Shown piece after piece: positions 60,101 through 64,000 of a DNA stretch of 64,000 bases. Numbering within the stretch: the stretch's first letter is position 1; every line of letters begins with the position of its first letter. Both the position numbers and the translations under genes were made by a program. Under the pieces are notes generated by a model, which did not search any database, was not told the origin of the DNA, and saw only the letters and a program-made list of their open reading frames with translations. The DNA comes from Acanthaster planci (lineage: Eukaryota > Echinodermata > Asteroidea > Valvatida > Acanthasteridae), in the NCBI RefSeq assembly GCF_001949145.1, contig NW_019091441.1, positions 694,057-758,056 of the forward strand, given 5' to 3'.

Positions 60101-61813
60101 TCTTAGGATCCTAGGGTTACCATTCCAAACTTAAATGACTTAGATCACTTTCATCCCTTTATGACATACATAAACACATGTCTTTTTGCAAAGGCATGTT
60201 TGTCTAACGATCAAAATGGAGTAGTTGACAGTGTGTGCGCATAAATAGATTTCATATTGGCAAAATGCTGTCATTTTCGTTTTCCTTAAAGATATGAAAG
60301 ACATGATGTTATCGCTTGTCAAAGAGTAGCCGTAAAATTAACTGCCTGATTAAGTGAAATCTGAACAGATGGTGAAATGAGACATCCAGATTTTTCCTAG
60401 CTGTTGTCGTGATGTAGACATCTCATCCCAGGATGGGAACATTCTACACGGGAGATGCTATCACCATGTGAGTTCTTGAAAGCGAGACGGCTCCACAGTT
60501 TAGAGAAGGAACGAACAGAATGGCAAAACGGATCACATCTGACCCTTAAGAGTTTTCTGCAGAGATGCTGACTAATCTTTTTATGTCTCAATGAAAGTTT
60601 CATTGGCGGTATTTGTCTCCGCAAAATAATGTGCCATGACGTTTTAAATTAACAGGCTGTTCCGACCCCAGAGAGCCCAGCTTTTTCCTGATACGGTGAA
60701 ATGCATAAATCATAACTGCATAATTGAATAAGACCGAATCTTTTAATGGCGAACCACCCACACATCACATTGTGATAAAAGCAAATTGGTATTTTCTTTA
60801 ATTAACACTGGCTTCGAGGCAATGTAGGCCTGTACAGTTTTGAAATTATAACAAAATAAAAACATGCGTATACTTCGTATTAATTATCTCAGAATACCAT
60901 TGCAACCCTTTCAGTTTGAAGGGAAATAAATTAATTCCTTTATTTTGAATGAAACGAAGTTTAAGAAGGTCTTCGGGCCGTTTCATAGTTGGCGCGAAAT
61001 CGTACACGGACGCAAATTTGTGACGTCAGATCAAATATTTGAGCTGAGAATTCGCAAAAGTTGAACGCATTTTGTGACTTTAAATTCGCTTTGTCGCATT
61101 CGCCTGTAGTATATACTGGCCTTATGTGACATGGAAATAAGGTACCACGGCACTTGGCTGGAGAAATTTCTGAGGCATATTGAAACCCCCCTGTGGGCCG
61201 AATTCGACGGTCTGGTTCCCAGACAAAAAGGAAATTGACTATATGTCCAGAAGCCGAAACTGGCCGACATTTCAGAACCAATTTTGTTGATATTGGGAAC
61301 TCACAATTGATAATACAGTCCATAAACTGCTTCCCTTTGCCGATGCATTACAATAATATTACAAGAGTTCAGTTTTCTTAATATTTTGGCTTAGGCCTAT
61401 TTATCTCAACTACTGCGCAAATTTGATTACACTGACTGTTTAAAAAATAGGTAGGCCTATTGGATATTTAGCCGTCTCGGGCAAGTTTGACTAAACTGTA
61501 TTTTGCCAGGCACTTGCGCAGTAACTATTTTGTCTTTTTAGTCAGAGTTGAAATTTTTATACATGTACTGGGCCAACACAGTCGTATTACTTCGTATTCA
61601 CGAGATGGAAATCAGACCATTTTAAAAATTCGGACTTTTCCCCATAAAAATCCTCCAAAAAGAAAATGTAAATTCCTGTAATTAAATGTTGGAGTCAATC
61701 AAAAATAACAAAAGAAGAAAATTCTTAAATTTTGGGACAAAAAGACGATAGTTGAGGCCGAACTCAGCTAGCTGGGAGCGTATCATGTGAACTCAAGATA
61801 TTAAATATACGCT
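57113..61813. other. Non-coding stretch, no gene recognised
   Basis: Includes a (GA)n run at 58197-58217 and a one-sided sequence at about 60973 (GGGCCGTTTCATAGTTGGCG) resembling a MITE terminus without a visible partner. No supported exon. Confidence 0.42.
58197..58217. repeat. (GA)n microsatellite
   Basis: About ten GA units with no interruption. Confidence 0.95.
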
Positions 61814-61985
61814 ATGAGCCCGAGCTAGACCAAGAGAGGGTGCAATTTCCAAGCAACGGAGTTTCTTCTAGGCTATTGGAATCACACCTCGTTGGTTCGC
61901 AAACGACTATAAAATGCACACGTCGCTATCAACAAAATGAACACATGGCTCTTTTCATCCGACCAGGAACTGCTTCTGCTTGATG
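61814..61985 (-). repeat. Dispersed ~180 bp repeat, copy 3 (inverted)
   Basis: Reverse complement of the family at 47346 and 56728: reads from AGCAGAAGCAGTTCC through ATTTTGTTGATAGC to CCTCTCTTGGTCTAGC. Confidence 0.75.
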
Positions 61986-62134
61986 CGGGTCTGATTCCCC
62001 TTATCCTTGGAACTCTGGTTCGTGTATAGGCTTTGTTACGTGCGACTAATTCAAAAGAGCCAAAATGAAGTAGGGCACGACAGACATGAACATGACAGCA
62101 GAGAAAAGGAAACCAGCAACTATATTTACAGAAA

Positions 62135-62140
62135 TTTATT
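62135..62140 (-). promoter_or_regulatory. Polyadenylation signal AATAAA
   Basis: Canonical AATAAA on the minus strand about 80 bp after the stop codon of the terminal exon at 62218-62431. Confidence 0.5.
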
Positions 62141-62217
62141 CAGTTTACATATCAACAATAATAACTAAGGCAATTTAAATCTAGGTTACTATTTGTTTAT
62201 AAAAATTAAATAATTAT

Positions 62218-62431
62218 TTATAGGTTGTTGTTGTTGTTGAGGACTTGATTGGGTACGTGCTGCAGGTTGACTGTTGGTGTTCTGTTGCGGAGGGACATCT
62301 GGAGCACTGCCGGCTGAAGCACTGGCTGGTGCACATGGTTAGCCTGATCCAGGTCATCTGGTATACCCAGCAAGAAATGAGACCGAAGGGTACCCCCAAC
62401 TTTAGCCACTTCACCAGCATGGGACCGCAGT
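62218..62431 (-). CDS. 3'-terminal coding exon of an unrecognised gene
   Basis: The acceptor TTCTTTTCGTCAG at 62444-62432 opens a frame of ~70 codons: LRSHAGEVAKVGGTLRSHFL, then LGIPDDLDQANHVHQPVLQP, ending in an Asn run and TAA at 62220-62218. AATAAA follows about 80 bp downstream. The acceptor, protein-like composition, stop and polyadenylation signal together suggest a true last exon of a minus-strand gene extending right. I do not recognise the protein. An alternative minus frame (62214-62447) is Cys/Thr-rich and less convincing. No upstream exon was identified up to 64000. Confidence 0.45.
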
Positions 62432-62492
62432 CTGACGAAAAGAACACACCGTTCGAACTATGATGTAAAGTAACTTGTTCTTTTCACAGATA

Positions 62493-62668
62493 ATACGGGC
62501 GATTCACAATAGTGCGCCTCCAAGAGTTTGCAACGCGTCCAACTACAACGCACAAAATTTGTCGACCATTTACAAACGGTCGACAGATAGGGTCAACAGA
62601 TTTGGCGCATTGTGGTTGGCCAACGTGTTGCAAACTCTTGGAGGCGCACTATTGTGAAACGCCCGTAT
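62493..62668. mobile_element. Foldback MITE, copy 2 (~175 bp)
   Basis: Same family as 56940-57112: arms TACGGGCGATTCACAATAGT followed by GCGCCTCCAAGAGTTTGCAA, with TTGTCGACC in the core. It would lie in the intron just upstream of the terminal exon at 62218-62431. Confidence 0.9.
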
Positions 62669-64000
62669 TGAGCGCGTTGCATACACGATGTGTTCATGCG
62701 TTTTACTTTCACGGACACAAATGAAGTCGATTTTTGTCAGTGAAAGTGAAACTCATGACCGCATCGTGTACGCAATGCACCCAAAAACGTACATGTGGAA
62801 TGGCGTCTCAAGTCGAATTTACAACACGTAATTTGTATGTGCGAGTTAGCTGAAAGAGATGGGAGAATTTATCCACCGCATCCCTCATACATCTTCCTGC
62901 ATAAATTACAAATTTTGCTGTATGAGAATTGCCTGTTTGGGTTCATATTAACCTCTGTATGACAGATGTCACTCAATATAAAATACTGAAGTCATGAAAA
63001 AGGTACTCCGGAAACTACACGCCCCAACTCCGCTATCGACGCGTTCGTCTTCTGAACTACCCTCTCTTCCCTGAGGTTGGAAATTTATAAGACAAAAACT
63101 TTCAAGGTTTCAATGACTGTCGTAACATCGTCGACAAACGACAGTCTTCTGCTTCCAGTACCAGTAATAGGTGAATTGATTCGAAGGTAGATATCTAATC
63201 AACCTGTGTTCTCAAATAAACCCACTGCTTCTAGATTACTCCCATTCTGTGTTATTCCACCGTCTGCGTATACCCCTGGTCAAAATGAAATGAAGTAACC
63301 AAGGTCCTGATAATTGGTTGCTGAATGGCAATGCACGATAATTGTTGGAACTCATCTTTCCACCTTGTCGATAATGAGGCTCACTTGAACAGAAGTATTC
63401 TCTGACAGAGTAATCATGATTCGTCTTCTAGGCTTTCCTAAATCCAGTATCACTGCGCTTCCTTTAATAAAACTGATTAAAGTCGTGTCTTACAAGGTTG
63501 TGTGTTATAACGGTCTGCACCCGGGGGAGCAGATTACATTCGTCATTGTAACAAATTATCCAGCGATTATGGCTTTGCAATCCTGAAATCCAGCAACATA
63601 AACCACCTACGCCTGGGCCTTGAAAATCAAATTTCCTTCAATCAGATTAAATTGATGAAAGAACATATACGAACTCCCATGGACTCGACTTTGTATCAGT
63701 TTAAGAGTGAGAAGAAGATTGGTTTTTATGGGTGAGTCTCCTACGTTAGAGCAGAACCTGATCAACTTGTCGAACCATATAAAAATTGTTTATTAAAAAA
63801 TAACCAACGTCTGCGAGACCTCAAGATCAGCATTTGGTACTTGCACTTAAGGGCAACATTTTGGTCACCGAAGATAAACTCAGCTCCGCATACACCCTTT
63901 TTGTGTTGAATGTAAAACTCATCCCTAGAGATGTCCCGGACACGAACATGGATCGAGTTGGGGTGTATTCGTTTGACAGGTTTTGCCCAGTGTGGGCCAT
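62669..64000. other. Right edge, no gene recognised
   Basis: No ORF over 60 codons lies wholly within this stretch on either strand and no exon was recognised. Upstream exons of the gene ending at 62218 could lie here or beyond the window. Confidence 0.4.

Noticed and set aside
60961-61323. 120-codon minus ORF
   Set aside because: No recognisable motif, splice signal or composition; overlapped by other chance frames.

Overview
The window is nuclear DNA from an animal. It is AT-rich, with short exons separated by introns of about 0.1-2.3 kb, abundant TACATGTA-type motifs, a tRNA-derived SINE, many palindromic MITEs, a piggyBac-type MITE family and a Polinton-like relic. Together with an intronless rhodopsin-class receptor, this suggests a marine deuterostome, most likely an echinoderm. 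The species cannot be fixed from the sequence alone.

Layout. Positions 1-19213 (minus strand) hold one well-supported gene, the WD40-repeat protein WDR6, the partner subunit of the FTSJ1-type tRNA wobble-base 2'-O-methyltransferase. I could place 21 exons with phase-consistent GT-AG junctions, covering about 920 codons from the start codon (19213) to an exon that runs off the left edge. Roughly the last 200 residues lie outside the window. Two introns carry oppositely oriented copies of one piggyBac-like non-autonomous element. From 19.4 to 25.7 kb there is a palindromic element split by a SINE with an 11-bp target duplication, an old dispersed repeat and a small foldback element. An intact single-exon class A GPCR of 348 codons lies at 25795-26841 (plus strand). 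From 26.8 to 35 kb I see no gene, only a 48-49 bp minisatellite (30.77-31.31 kb).

Positions 35071-44786 are bounded by inverted repeats of about 620-640 bp and enclose a broken multi-exon gene that resembles the N-terminal region of Polinton/Maverick protein-primed DNA polymerases. The first exon of that gene lies inside the inverted repeat, so both ends carry it. The rest of this element is eroded. From 44.8 to 64 kb the window is mostly repeats: a second SINE, foldback elements, inverted CGTCGTG-type satellites, a CCCGGGCGGAT minisatellite at two places, and three copies of a ~180-bp repeat. There are also three tentative exons: 46553-46774 (plus), 56598-56654 (minus), and a more convincing 3'-terminal exon with a polyadenylation signal at 62218-62431 (minus).

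The confirmed genes (WDR6 and the GPCR) have no evident functional link; this is ordinary eukaryotic gene order. The most unusual structure is the Polinton-like relic with an exon inside each terminal repeat.
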